Shown: in pieces, positions 16,672-24,302 of the stretch
How positions within the stretch are numbered: the first letter of the stretch is position 1
Layout: every line of letters begins with the position of its first letter
Notes under the pieces: generated by a model
The model's input: only the letters and a program-made list of their open reading frames with translations
Databases searched by the model: none
What the model was told of the DNA's origin: nothing
Program-made: the position numbers and the translations under genes
Origin: an uncultured Bacteroidales bacterium
GTDB lineage: Bacteria > Bacteroidota > Bacteroidia > Bacteroidales > Muribaculaceae
NCBI GenBank assembly: GCA_905210435.1
Contig: CAJLWO010000023.1
Location: 1 to 38,118, forward strand
DNA: 38,118 bases
Reading direction: 5' to 3'

Positions 16672-17052
16672 ATGGCAGTTAGAATCGTGGGAGTTGACCT
16701 CCCCCAAAATAAAAGAGGTGAAATAGCCTTGACATACATCTTCGGTATCGGCCGCAGCGCCGCCAAGTCTATACTTGAGAAAGCCGGAGTGGACAAAGAC
16801 ATAAAAGTTAAGGATTGGACTGACGCCCAGGCCGCCAAGGTACGTGAAGTAATAGGCGCCGACTATAAGGTAGAGGGTGACCTCCGCAGCGAAATCCAGT
16901 TGAACATCAAGCGACTGATGGATATCGGTTGCTACCGCGGTATCCGCCACCGTATCGGTCTGCCTGTTCGCGGCCAGAGCACCAAGAACAATGCCCGTAC
17001 GCGCAAGGGCCGTAAGAAAACAGTCGCCAATAAGAAAAAAGCTACTAAATAA
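16672..17052 (+). CDS. rpsM: 30S ribosomal protein S13
   Basis: This encodes 126 residues of uS13, at the top of the 30S head and part of intersubunit bridges. It opens 'MAVRIVGVDLPQNKRGEIAL' and carries 'GIRHRIGLPVRGQSTKNNAR' and a basic tail. It is the first gene of the alpha group, set off by a 100-nt spacer. Confidence 0.99.
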   Translation: MAVRIVGVDLPQNKRGEIALTYIFGIGRSAAKSILEKAGVDKDIKVKDWTDAQAAKVREVIGADYKVEGDLRSEIQLNIKRLMDIGCYRGIRHRIGLPVRGQSTKNNARTRKGRKKTVANKKKATK

Positions 17053-17061
17053 CGATAAATT

Positions 17062-17451
17062 ATGGCAAAAAAAACAGTCGCAGCTAAAAAGAGAAACGTT
17101 AAGGTTGACGCTGCCGGTCAGCTTCACGTTCACTCATCATTCAACAACATTATCGTGTGCCTTGCCAACAGCGAAGGTCAGGTCATCTCTTGGTCGTCGG
17201 CCGGCAAAATGGGTTTCCGCGGTTCGAAGAAAAACACTCCTTACGCAGCTCAGATGGCTGCTCAGGATTGCGCGAAGGTCGCATACGACCTGGGCTTGAG
17301 AAAAGTTAAGGCATATGTGAAAGGACCGGGCAACGGCCGTGAATCAGCTATCCGTACAGTGCACGGAGCAGGTATCGAGGTTACTGAAATCATCGATGTA
17401 ACTCCGCTTCCCCACAACGGATGCCGTCCTCCCAAACGCAGAAGAGTATAA
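17062..17451 (+). CDS. rpsK: 30S ribosomal protein S11
   Basis: This encodes 129 residues of uS11 at the 30S platform. Signatures are 'VHSSFNNIIVCLANSEGQV', 'GFRGSKKNTPYAAQMAA' and the end 'DVTPLPHNGCRPPKRRRV'. A long 159-nt spacer follows before rpsD. Confidence 0.99.
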   Translation: MAKKTVAAKKRNVKVDAAGQLHVHSSFNNIIVCLANSEGQVISWSSAGKMGFRGSKKNTPYAAQMAAQDCAKVAYDLGLRKVKAYVKGPGNGRESAIRTVHGAGIEVTEIIDVTPLPHNGCRPPKRRRV

Positions 17452-17507
17452 TCTCAGAGAGAAATTTTTAGAGCAGAATACTTTTAACAACCCAACGACT
17501 GTGGCAG

Positions 17508-17562
17508 ACAGCGCCGCCGAGTGAATAGACTATAATTTATCACCTCTCTATAGTCGCGGCTG
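17508..17562 (+). promoter_or_regulatory. Structured spacer between rpsK and rpsD
   Basis: The 159-nt rpsK-rpsD gap contains a hairpin with an inner 7-bp stem, GACTATA (17528-17534) with TATAGTC (17549-17555). An outer helix of GC pairs (GCCGC near 17515 with GCGGC at 17556) is separated by an asymmetric internal loop. It has no T-run. A leader bound by S4 is a reasonable guess, because S4 represses the alpha operon in E. coli. Confidence 0.4.
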
Positions 17563-17610
17563 CACGAAGCGGACACCAACTGCCTCGGGTCAAGAAAAAA
17601 ACAGAATAAA

Positions 17611-18219
17611 ATGGCAAGATATACAGGTCCGAAGACCAAAATCGCACGTAAATTTGGCGAGCCCATTTTCGGAGAGGACAAAGTGCTTCAACGTCGCAAC
17701 TTCCCCCCCGGCCAGCATGGACAGAACCGTCGCCGCAAGACTTCAGAGTATGGCACTCAGCTCCGTGAGAAGCAGAAAGCCAAATATACCTACGGCGTGC
17801 TCGAACGTCAGTTCCGCAACCTTTTCGACAAGGCTTCACGCATGAAGGGTATCACCGGTGAAATCCTTCTCCAGCTGCTTGAATCGCGTCTCGACAATGT
17901 AGTTTACCGTCTGGGTATCGCTCCTACTCGTGCAGCAGCACGTCAGATGGTGCTCCACCGCCACATCGTGGTAAACGGCGCAGTTGTCAACATTCCTTCA
18001 TATCAGGTGCTCCCAGGCGATGTAATCGGTGTGCGCGAGAAGTCGAAATCACTTGAGGTAATCGCCGACACGCTGAGCGGTTTCAACCACAGCAAATATC
18101 CCTGGATCGAATGGGACGAGGCTACCAAGTCCGGCAAATTCCTTCATGTACCTGCGCGCGAAGATATTCCCGAAAATATCAAGGAGCAGTTGATCGTCGA
18201 GTTGTATTCTAAATCATAA
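17611..18219 (+). CDS. rpsD: 30S ribosomal protein S4, Cys-less form
   Basis: This encodes 202 residues of uS4, a primary 16S binder that affects fidelity. The N-terminus (MARYTGPKTKIARKFGEPIF) lacks the zinc-knuckle Cys residues found in some S4 proteins. The S4 RNA-binding domain is at about 93-155 (SRLDNVVYRLGIAPTRAAAR). It is followed by rpoA after 19 nt. Confidence 0.99.
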   Translation: MARYTGPKTKIARKFGEPIFGEDKVLQRRNFPPGQHGQNRRRKTSEYGTQLREKQKAKYTYGVLERQFRNLFDKASRMKGITGEILLQLLESRLDNVVYRLGIAPTRAAARQMVLHRHIVVNGAVVNIPSYQVLPGDVIGVREKSKSLEVIADTLSGFNHSKYPWIEWDEATKSGKFLHVPAREDIPENIKEQLIVELYSKS

Positions 18220-18238
18220 TATATAATAAGTTGAATCC

Positions 18239-19231
18239 ATGGCTATATTAGCATTCCAAAAGCCCGATAAAGTGTTGATGCTCGAAGCAGACAACTTTTA
18301 TGGGAAATTTGAGTTCAAACCTTTGGAACCCGGCTATGGTATCACTGTAGGTAACGCTCTTCGCCGAGTATTGCTTTCCTCGCTCGAGGGATACGCAATC
18401 TCGTCAATCAAAATCGACGGCGTTAAACACGAGTTTGATACTATACCCGGAGTAAAGGAGGATGTGACCAACATTATCCTTAATCTCAAGAAGGTTGATC
18501 TCAAACAGACAGTGGAGGAGACCGAATTTGAAAAGGTCACCATCTCAGTGTCGGGTGTAGAGGAATTCAAAGCCGGAGACATAGGTAAAGCCTTGACCGG
18601 GTTTGAGGTCCTCAATCCGGACCTCGTAATCTGTCACCTGGATTCTACTGCTTCATTCCAGATAGAGCTGACTGTAAACAAGGGCCGCGGCTGGGTACCC
18701 GCCGAGGAAAACCAGCTTCCTACCGATGATATCAATGTCATCGCCATCGACTCTATTTACACTCCGATAAAGAATGTCAAGTACACGGTTGAAAACTTCC
18801 GTGTCGACCAGAAGACTGACTACGAGAAACTTATTATAGAAATCACTACCAATGGCTCAATCCTGCCCAAGGATGCCCTCAAGGACGCATCAAAGATACT
18901 TATCTATCATCTGATGCTTTTCTCTGACGAGAAAATCACCATCGAGGCTCCCGAAAGCGACGGCAACGAAGAGTTTGACGAGGAAGTGCTCCACATGCGC
19001 CAGCTTCTCAAATCGAAGCTCGTGGATATGGAACTTTCTGTCCGCGCGCTCAACTGCCTGAAGAGCGCCGAGGTAGAGACCCTTGGAGAGCTTGTCGTGT
19101 TCAACAAGACCGACCTGCTTAAATTCCGTAACTTCGGTAAGAAATCGCTCACGGAGCTTGATGAGCTCCTGGCTAATCTGAACCTTTCGTTCGGAATGGA
19201 TATTTCAAAGTATAAATTAGATAAAGAATAA
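18239..19231 (+). CDS. rpoA: RNA polymerase alpha subunit
   Basis: This encodes 330 residues, the scaffold for RNA polymerase assembly. The N-terminal domain carries the dimerisation motif 'YGITVGNALRRVLLSSLEG' (34-52). The C-terminal domain starts near residue 255 and contains 'LSVRALNCLKSAEVETLGEL' and 'FRNFGKKSLTEL', the helix-hairpin-helix elements that bind DNA and activators. It lies in its normal place between rpsD and rplQ. Confidence 0.99.
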   Translation: MAILAFQKPDKVLMLEADNFYGKFEFKPLEPGYGITVGNALRRVLLSSLEGYAISSIKIDGVKHEFDTIPGVKEDVTNIILNLKKVDLKQTVEETEFEKVTISVSGVEEFKAGDIGKALTGFEVLNPDLVICHLDSTASFQIELTVNKGRGWVPAEENQLPTDDINVIAIDSIYTPIKNVKYTVENFRVDQKTDYEKLIIEITTNGSILPKDALKDASKILIYHLMLFSDEKITIEAPESDGNEEFDEEVLHMRQLLKSKLVDMELSVRALNCLKSAEVETLGELVVFNKTDLLKFRNFGKKSLTELDELLANLNLSFGMDISKYKLDKE

Positions 19232-19236
19232 CAACG

Positions 19237-19725
19237 ATGAGACATAATAAAAAATTCAACCATCTCGGTCGTACACACTCTCACCGCGCCGCTCTCTTGG
19301 CTAACATGACTATCTCGCTGATTATGCACAAGCGCATTTTCACGACTCTTGCCAAGGCAAAAGCTCTCCGTGTATATGCCGAACCGCTTATCAACCGCGC
19401 CAAGGAGGATACTACCGCCAACCGCCGTCTTGTTTTCAGCCATCTTCAGAATAAAGAGGCTGTAACCGAGCTTTTCCGTGAAATCTCACAGAAGATTGCC
19501 GACCGTCCCGGAGGCTACACCCGTATCCTCAAGACCGGCAACCGTCTCGGTGACAATGCAAAGACCTGCTTCATCGAGCTCGTTGATTACAACGAAAACA
19601 TGCTCAAGGATAAAGGCGCTGCCAAGAAGACCCGTACGCGTCGCAGTCGCAAATCGGCCGCTTCTGCTGCCGAAGCACCCGCTGCTCCCGCCGCTGATGC
19701 TCCCGAAGCACCCGCAGCTGAATAA
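19237..19725 (+). CDS. rplQ: 50S ribosomal protein L17 with Ala/Pro tail
   Basis: This encodes 162 residues of bL17, near the tunnel exit. The conserved core begins 'MRHNKKFNHLGRTHSHRAAL' and ends near residue 128. The remaining 35 residues are basic (KKTRTRRSRKS) and then Ala/Pro-rich low complexity, beyond the length of the E. coli protein. It is the last gene of the super-operon, followed by a strong terminator. Confidence 0.98.
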   Translation: MRHNKKFNHLGRTHSHRAALLANMTISLIMHKRIFTTLAKAKALRVYAEPLINRAKEDTTANRRLVFSHLQNKEAVTELFREISQKIADRPGGYTRILKTGNRLGDNAKTCFIELVDYNENMLKDKGAAKKTRTRRSRKSAASAAEAPAAPAADAPEAPAAE

Positions 19726-19744
19726 TAAAAACAGCAATATATCA

Positions 19745-19787
19745 GAAAGAGGGCAATCCAACGGATTGCCCTCTTTCGTTGCGTTTT
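19745..19787 (+). terminator. Terminator of the ribosomal super-operon
   Basis: A perfect 15-bp stem (GAAAGAGGGCAATCC at 19745-19759 with its complement at 19763-19777) with loop AAC is followed by a T-rich tract. It lies 19 nt after the rplQ stop. It may also serve the minus-strand gene ending at 19851. Confidence 0.9.
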
Positions 19788-19850
19788 ATTTGTATTTATC
19801 GCGATTATAATTTTCAGCGGTTAAAAACCGAGCTACTACTATGCCGGTTA

Positions 19851-20306
19851 TCAGTCGGTGATGGAGTCAAGATACCATTTGCCGTTTTTCTTCATGAAGA
19901 TGATGTTGTTTTCGAGAACGCCGTCCCAGCAGCAGTTGAGATGGACGGTGTGGAACTGCATTTCGTCCCATATCTGGTAGTAGACATCTTCGGTACCGCC
20001 GTTGTCGGCAATTACGGGGAGTTTTGCGGTGAAGGTGGCGGGGGTGAGCAGGTCGGCATATTTCTCGCGTGCGGCGGCATCGAGGGCGATGCGTTCGTTC
20101 ATGAAGTTTTCGTCGGTTGAAAATTTCGCGATGAATTCCTTGAATGGTTCGGGACCGGCGTTGTGCTTGTCGTTGCCGTTCATTTTCTTGATTGAGGCCT
20201 CGACTTCCGCTTTATATTCTTCGGCGGCGGCATTGAGGTCGTACTGGGCCGATGCGCTGAGTGTCATCAGCAGAGCAAATCCTGCGATAATGCTTTTTAG
20301 TTTCAT
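19851..20306 (-). CDS. Secreted/periplasmic protein of unknown function
   Basis: This encodes 151 residues from ATG at 20306, chosen because it opens a clean signal peptide (MKLKSIIAGFALLMTLSASA, cleavage probably before QYDLN). An upstream in-frame ATG would put 13 polar residues ahead of it. The mature part has a helical first half and a C-terminal half with 'DVYYQIWDEMQFHTVHLN' and 'NIIFMKKNGKWYLDSI'. This looks like the compact fold of small Bacteroidales periplasmic proteins, but I cannot name a family. It has its own -7 element at 20343-20350. Confidence 0.75.
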   Translation of the reverse strand: MKLKSIIAGFALLMTLSASAQYDLNAAAEEYKAEVEASIKKMNGNDKHNAGPEPFKEFIAKFSTDENFMNERIALDAAAREKYADLLTPATFTAKLPVIADNGGTEDVYYQIWDEMQFHTVHLNCCWDGVLENNIIFMKKNGKWYLDSITD

Positions 20307-20342
20307 AGCTGAAAAGTGATTTTTAATATGGTTTTCAGGCAA

Positions 20343-20350
20343 CAAAGTTA
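20343..20350 (-). promoter_or_regulatory. Probable promoter (-7) of the secreted protein gene
   Basis: TAACTTTG on the minus strand lies 36 nt upstream of the start at 20306. No clear TTG is found at the -33 spacing, so confidence is moderate. Confidence 0.55.
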
Positions 20351-20523
20351 CATAATTTTGTCAGTATGCCGGCAGCGTAGATTAAAAAAACGATAAAAGT
20401 GACAAATACTCGGGTTTAGCGCACGGTCGGGGGGACAGTCTGTGTGAAGGCCGGTGGCGTGTGTCGGAGGAGTTGGCAGTAATGTGACAATTTTAAGAAA
20501 ATTTAATTTTTTGGAGATATTAT

Positions 20524-20555
20524 TTTGTTTTATTGATATTATTAGTATATCTTTG
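20524..20555 (+). promoter_or_regulatory. Promoter of the four-helix membrane protein
   Basis: TTTG (20524-20527), 20 nt, TATCTTTG (20548-20555) is a full consensus. It supports a start codon downstream at 20661 rather than upstream of the promoter. Confidence 0.75.
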
Positions 20556-20660
20556 TTTTTATTAATGCTTTGGAATTGCATTTATAACGGCCGCCAGCTT
20601 TTTTATGGCCGGGCTTTCTGCATGAACGTTTATTTTTTAATCAATCATAATTTTAAAAAA

Positions 20661-21071
20661 ATGGAACAATCAAATCAGCTTAACGAAAATGTGAAACAAC
20701 TCAAAGGTATGCTGGGATTTCTTAACCCTTCTACCTCGTTTATAGTAAATGCGGCTTTTGCTGTGGTTGCTTTTGTGCTTTTCATTCTGCAGGAGAATTA
20801 CGGTGTGACCGCAATCTCCGGTATGTTTAAATATGCAGGCGGTATTCTCGGCTTTCTGGCTCTTGTCGGTCTGACTATCGCTGCCGTGACATATCCGATG
20901 AAGAATAACAAACTTAGCGCAAATATCAATTACTTCATTATCGGCTTCATGCTTCTCTTCAATCTGCTCGCCATTTATTGGGGTATCATCACGATTCTTC
21001 TTGTGGTGCTGGTGCTTCTTCCCTGGGCAGTTTTCACTTTCCTGAAGAAAGATGATGAGATACGTCTTTAA
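20661..21071 (+). CDS. Small integral membrane protein, unknown function
   Basis: This encodes 136 residues from ATG 20661, preceded by an A-rich stretch. A longer open frame reaching to 20454 is rejected because the promoter lies inside it. Four hydrophobic helices are seen, at about 26-44, 54-75, 85-104 and 105-126. The N-terminal 22 residues are polar and the C-terminal end is charged (LKKDDEIRL). No enzyme motif is visible and no family is recognised. It is a single-gene unit with its own promoter and a terminator at 21093-21131. Confidence 0.75.
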   Translation: MEQSNQLNENVKQLKGMLGFLNPSTSFIVNAAFAVVAFVLFILQENYGVTAISGMFKYAGGILGFLALVGLTIAAVTYPMKNNKLSANINYFIIGFMLLFNLLAIYWGIITILLVVLVLLPWAVFTFLKKDDEIRL

Positions 21072-21092
21072 TTGAGACGGGATAAGGAATAT

Positions 21093-21131
21093 GCGGGTGC
21101 GCTTCCGAGTGGGGCGCACCTGCTTTTTTTT
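21093..21131 (+). terminator. Terminator after the membrane protein gene
   Basis: GCGGGTGCGC (21093-21102) pairs with GCGCACCTGC (10 bp, one G-T) and is followed by a run of eight T. Confidence 0.8.
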
Positions 21132-21145
21132 ATAGTTATGGAGCG

Positions 21146-21190
21146 GTCGGACAAGTCAGACCAGTCGGACGGGTCGGACGGGTCTGACAA
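21146..21190 (+). repeat. Tandem 9-bp repeat, five units (A)
   Basis: There are five consecutive 9-mers of the form GTCNGACNN: GTCGGACAA, GTCAGACCA, GTCGGACGG, GTCGGACGG, GTCTGACAA. It is non-coding and upstream of the LytS promoter. A second array of the same unit length and copy number lies just after the operon. Confidence 0.85.
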
Positions 21191-21192
21191 TA

Positions 21193-21262
21193 GTGAATTG
21201 TGAATTATGAATTATGAATTATGTCATCGCTTTAGCGCTTGCGCAGCAAGAATTATGAATTG
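21193..21262 (+). repeat. TGAATTA short tandem repeats around a GC hairpin
   Basis: TGAATTA is repeated three times in tandem after a diverged copy, then a GC-rich segment (GCGCTTGCGCAGC), then another AATTATGAATT. It has the look of a dispersed intergenic repeat rather than a coding or regulatory unit. Confidence 0.65.
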
Positions 21263-21315
21263 ACGAAGTGGATTGTTGCAGTTGGTTGAAGGAAATGGGG
21301 CGGTGGCTGAAAAAA

Positions 21316-21347
21316 TTTGGAGTTGAAGTGGAGGTTGGTTATTTTTG
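21316..21347 (+). promoter_or_regulatory. Promoter of the LytS/LytTR operon
   Basis: TTTG (21316-21319), 20 nt, TATTTTTG (21340-21347) is a consensus fit, 35 nt upstream of the kinase start. Confidence 0.75.
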
Positions 21348-21382
21348 CAATTGAATAATAATCATGTGCGCGTAGATTGTAT

Positions 21383-22543
21383 ATGGAAAAGAATCAGGAT
21401 GCCGATTACAAGAGGGTGGAACGGACGGTGTATGTCGCGCTGTGGGGCATTATTGCCCTTGTGCCGCTCGCTGTGCAGGTGTACGAGTATCTTAACGGTA
21501 CGGACGCCGTGTTGGAATTCAACAAGGTGGTGAAGACGTGGTTGGGGCTGTTGCCGTTCTTTATACTGTTCTGGGTGCATGACCTGCTACTGATACGTCT
21601 GCTCATGCGGCGGCGGACAAAGGTGCTGTATGTGGTGCTTACGGCGGCTGCGATAGCATGCATGATAATGACGATATACAAGCCGCACAAGCCGCACCGT
21701 AAGCCGGGCGACACGTCGTTGCGCGAGATTGTGGTGACGGATGTGGAGACGGGTACGGAGCTGCGGCGTTTCACAAGCCGCGGGAAGCCGCGTCCGCCGT
21801 TCAATATGTTTATGCTGACGAATGTAGTGTTCGCACTGTTCACGGTGAGTATCAATATCGCTATAAATCTGTATTTCAGGGGACTGAGCAACCGTAGGCG
21901 CATAGCGCGCCTTGAGGCGGAGAATGTGTCGACGCGTCTGCAATTTCTTAAATACCAGATAAATCCGCATTTCTTCATGAATACGCTCAACAATATCCAT
22001 GCGCTGATCGATATTGATGCCGACCGGGCGCGCGATGTGGTGATAGAGCTGTCGAAACTGATGCGGTATGTGCTTTATGAGATTGACAAGGATGAGGTGA
22101 CGCTGAAGCAGGAGGTCGATTTCCTATGCAATTACATCGAGCTGATGAGGATAAGGCTGACCGATAATGTGAAGATTACGGTGTCGATGCCGCGTGGCGG
22201 CGAGGATATAAAGCTGCCGCCGCTGCTGTTTATCCCGTTTGTGGAGAATATCTTCAAGCACGGTGTGAGCTACCGCGAGCCTTCGAATATAGAAATATCG
22301 CTGAGTGAGGATGGTGACACGGTGACATTCCGCTCGGTCAACAGCAATCATGCCAAAAGCCGGGGCGACAGCCATCACGGCATAGGGCTTGAAAATCTGC
22401 GGCGCAGGCTCGGATTGCTTTACCGCGAGGGATATACGCTTGAAATCGACAATCGCGGCGATACGTTCGTGACGCGGCTTACGATACCCGTAGGCCGAGG
22501 CAGCGCGGTGACGAAAAACAAACCGGCCAATAGGGAGGGATGA
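21383..22543 (+). CDS. LytS/YehU-type sensor histidine kinase
   Basis: This encodes 386 residues from ATG 21383 (a TTG two codons upstream is less likely). It has four predicted membrane helices at about 17-36, 52-74, 81-98 and 143-165, with a short exposed segment at about 100-140. A coiled linker leads to the His_kinase domain with phosphoacceptor His196 in NPHFFMNTLNNIHAL, an N-box (FVENIFKHGV) and a G-box (GIGLENLRRRLGLL). No periplasmic sensor domain of known type is seen, so the signal may be sensed in the membrane. Its stop overlaps the response-regulator start (ATGA). Confidence 0.93.
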   Translation: MEKNQDADYKRVERTVYVALWGIIALVPLAVQVYEYLNGTDAVLEFNKVVKTWLGLLPFFILFWVHDLLLIRLLMRRRTKVLYVVLTAAAIACMIMTIYKPHKPHRKPGDTSLREIVVTDVETGTELRRFTSRGKPRPPFNMFMLTNVVFALFTVSINIAINLYFRGLSNRRRIARLEAENVSTRLQFLKYQINPHFFMNTLNNIHALIDIDADRARDVVIELSKLMRYVLYEIDKDEVTLKQEVDFLCNYIELMRIRLTDNVKITVSMPRGGEDIKLPPLLFIPFVENIFKHGVSYREPSNIEISLSEDGDTVTFRSVNSNHAKSRGDSHHGIGLENLRRRLGLLYREGYTLEIDNRGDTFVTRLTIPVGRGSAVTKNKPANREG

Positions 22544-23253
22544 CGGATATGGAGACACTGAGATGCATAGCGGTGGACGACGAGCCTCTTGCGTTGCTGC
22601 AGCTGAGCAAGTATATAGAGCGTATGCCGGGGATAGAGGTGGTGGAGACATGTTATGACGCCAACGAGGCTTTCGCCGCTCTTGACCGGCATGATGACAT
22701 AGACCTTATGTTTCTTGACATCAACATGCCCGACATGTCAGGGATGGAGCTTGCGCGCCAGCTTACGCCTGCAAGGCCGCTCGTCATATTCACTACGGCG
22801 TATTCGGAATATGCCATAGAGGGGTTTAAGGTCGAGGCGGTCGACTATCTGACAAAGCCGTTCAGCTACGATGAGTTCGCGGCATCGGTGGAGAGAGCCC
22901 GGCGCAGGCTCGGCAGCGATGCGCGGCGCGACGAGGCGATTTATGTGAAAGAGTCAGGGTCGACCCGGCGTATAATGTTAGGCGACATAAGTGTGATAAA
23001 GGGTCTGGCGGAGTACGTACAGATATATTTAGCGTCGTCACCGCGGCCGGTGACGACGCTTATGAGTCTGCGCACGCTCGAGGAGACACTGCCTGCGGAG
23101 CGGTTCATGCGCATACATCGGTCGTATATCATCAATCTCGACGCTATAGAGGAGGTGGGTCACAACCGTGTGAGGATTGCTTCGGAGGAGCTTCCCGTGA
23201 GCGAGAGCTACCGCGGGAGATTCAGGGAGTATATCAGCCGCAAGCGGCTGTAG
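22540..23253 (+). CDS. LytTR-family response regulator
   Basis: This encodes 237 residues. The receiver domain (about 6-125) has acidic pair DDE (13-15), phosphoacceptor Asp60 in LMFLDINMPDMSG, Thr in 'IFTTAYSEYA' and Lys in 'YLTKPF'. A LytTR DNA-binding domain follows (about 135-235) with 'FMRIHRSYIINLDAIEEV'. It is the cognate partner of the upstream kinase by the 4-nt overlap. LytTR proteins bind short direct repeats, so the 9-bp arrays beside the operon deserve a look. ATG 22549 is an alternative start. Confidence 0.94.
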   Translation: MTDMETLRCIAVDDEPLALLQLSKYIERMPGIEVVETCYDANEAFAALDRHDDIDLMFLDINMPDMSGMELARQLTPARPLVIFTTAYSEYAIEGFKVEAVDYLTKPFSYDEFAASVERARRRLGSDARRDEAIYVKESGSTRRIMLGDISVIKGLAEYVQIYLASSPRPVTTLMSLRTLEETLPAERFMRIHRSYIINLDAIEEVGHNRVRIASEELPVSESYRGRFREYISRKRL

Positions 23254-23270
23254 CCGGGCGGGAGTGGTGA

Positions 23271-23315
23271 CGGAGTGCTCAGAGGATTCGGAGAACTCGG
23301 AGCACTCCGAGCACT
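23271..23315 (+). repeat. Tandem 9-bp repeat, five units (B)
   Basis: There are five 9-mers: CGGAGTGCT, CAGAGGATT, CGGAGAACT, CGGAGCACT, CCGAGCACT. CGGAGTGCTC at the left end is the reverse complement of GAGCACTCCG (23300-23309), so the array can also fold as a hairpin. It lies between the convergent ends of the response-regulator and bioB genes and might help termination. Confidence 0.8.
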
Positions 23316-23332
23316 CCGGTGGCTTCTTTTGG

Positions 23333-24298
23333 TCAGAATTTGTAGCCGGCTTTGGCTATGAGGTCTTTGTCGTTGTCGATAGTGGATCCGAGGGTGGTGA
23401 GCATGTCGCCTACGATGCCTCCGTTGATGCCTATTTTCATGGCGCGCAGCTGGGCCTTGGGGGAGAGTTTCTGACGGCCTCCGGCGAAGCGGAGATGGAT
23501 TGTAGGGTGGACGAAGCGGAATATCGCGACGGTGGTCAGGATTTCCTGCTCGGTGAGGGGTGGAGTATCGGCCAGCGGGGTGCCCGGGATGGGGATGAGT
23601 ATGTTAATCGGAATCGATACCGGCCCGATGTCGCGTAGCGCGAGCGCGAATTCCACACGCTGGCGCGGTGTCTCGCCCATGCCTATTATACCTCCCGAGC
23701 ATATTTCGAGTCCGGCCTCACGGGCTGCGCGTATAGTGGCTATTTTGTCCCCGTGGGTGTGGGTGGTGCATAGTGAGGGGAAGAATGACGGAGCCGTCTC
23801 GAGGTTGCAGTGATAGCGGACTGCGCCTGCCTGACGCACTTTGCGGAGGTCGTCGAGGTCGAGCAGCCCGAGCGACGCGCATGTGAGCATGGGGGTCTCG
23901 TCGGTGACACGGCGGAGCATTGAGCAGATGGCGTCGAGCGATTTTCCTTTGGCCGCCTTGCCGCTCGTGACGAGCGAGAAGCGGCGTATGCCTTTTGCCG
24001 CGTTGTAGCGGGCGAGGGTCATGCAATCCTCTTCGGGTATGATGGGGTAGGTGTCGCAACCTGTGATCCAGTGTGCCGATTGCGCGCACCATTTACAGTT
24101 TTCGGGACAGCGCCCCGAGCGGGCGTTGATTATGGAGCAGGAGTCGAATTCGTCGGAGCACAGGGCGGCCGTGATGTCGGCGGCGGCAGCGCAAAGAGCG
24201 TCGAAGTCGGCGTCAAGCAGTGAATAGGATTCGGCGGAGGTGATTGCGCCCCCGCCGATTATCCTGTCTTTAATTTCAGTGAGTGATGAGTTATCCAT
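23333..24298 (-). CDS. bioB: Biotin synthase
   Basis: This encodes 321 residues from ATG 24298 (MDNSSLTEIK); a longer frame would overlap cysK by 80 nt and is rejected. It is a radical-SAM enzyme that inserts sulfur into dethiobiotin. The [4Fe-4S] motif is CPENCKWCAQS. Typical further blocks are 'YHCNLETAPSFF', 'CSGGIIGMGET' and 'HLRFAGGRQKLSP', where Arg helps bind the sulfur-donating [2Fe-2S] cluster. It begins 4 nt after the cysK stop, as the last gene of a metY-cysK-bioB unit. No other bio genes are present in the window. Confidence 0.96.
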   Translation of the reverse strand: MDNSSLTEIKDRIIGGGAITSAESYSLLDADFDALCAAAADITAALCSDEFDSCSIINARSGRCPENCKWCAQSAHWITGCDTYPIIPEEDCMTLARYNAAKGIRRFSLVTSGKAAKGKSLDAICSMLRRVTDETPMLTCASLGLLDLDDLRKVRQAGAVRYHCNLETAPSFFPSLCTTHTHGDKIATIRAAREAGLEICSGGIIGMGETPRQRVEFALALRDIGPVSIPINILIPIPGTPLADTPPLTEQEILTTVAIFRFVHPTIHLRFAGGRQKLSPKAQLRAMKIGINGGIVGDMLTTLGSTIDNDKDLIAKAGYKF

Positions 24299-24302
24299 TT
24301 GT

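Larger units (their letters stand above)
20307..20660. other. Divergent intergenic region
   Basis: There is no gene in these 354 nt. It contains the minus-strand -7 element at 20343-20350 and the plus-strand promoter at 20524-20555. The latter leaves a leader of about 100 nt before the membrane protein, in which I see only weak pairing. Confidence 0.65.
21072..21382. other. Intergenic region with terminator, repeats and promoter
   Basis: There is no gene in these 311 nt. In order it holds a terminator (21093-21131), a 5 x 9-bp tandem repeat (21146-21190), a TGAATTA repeat block (21193-21262) and the LytS promoter (21316-21347). Confidence 0.7.

Noticed and set aside
21146..21262. CRISPR-like array
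   Set aside because: Units are 9 or 7 bp without unique spacers and there are no cas genes.
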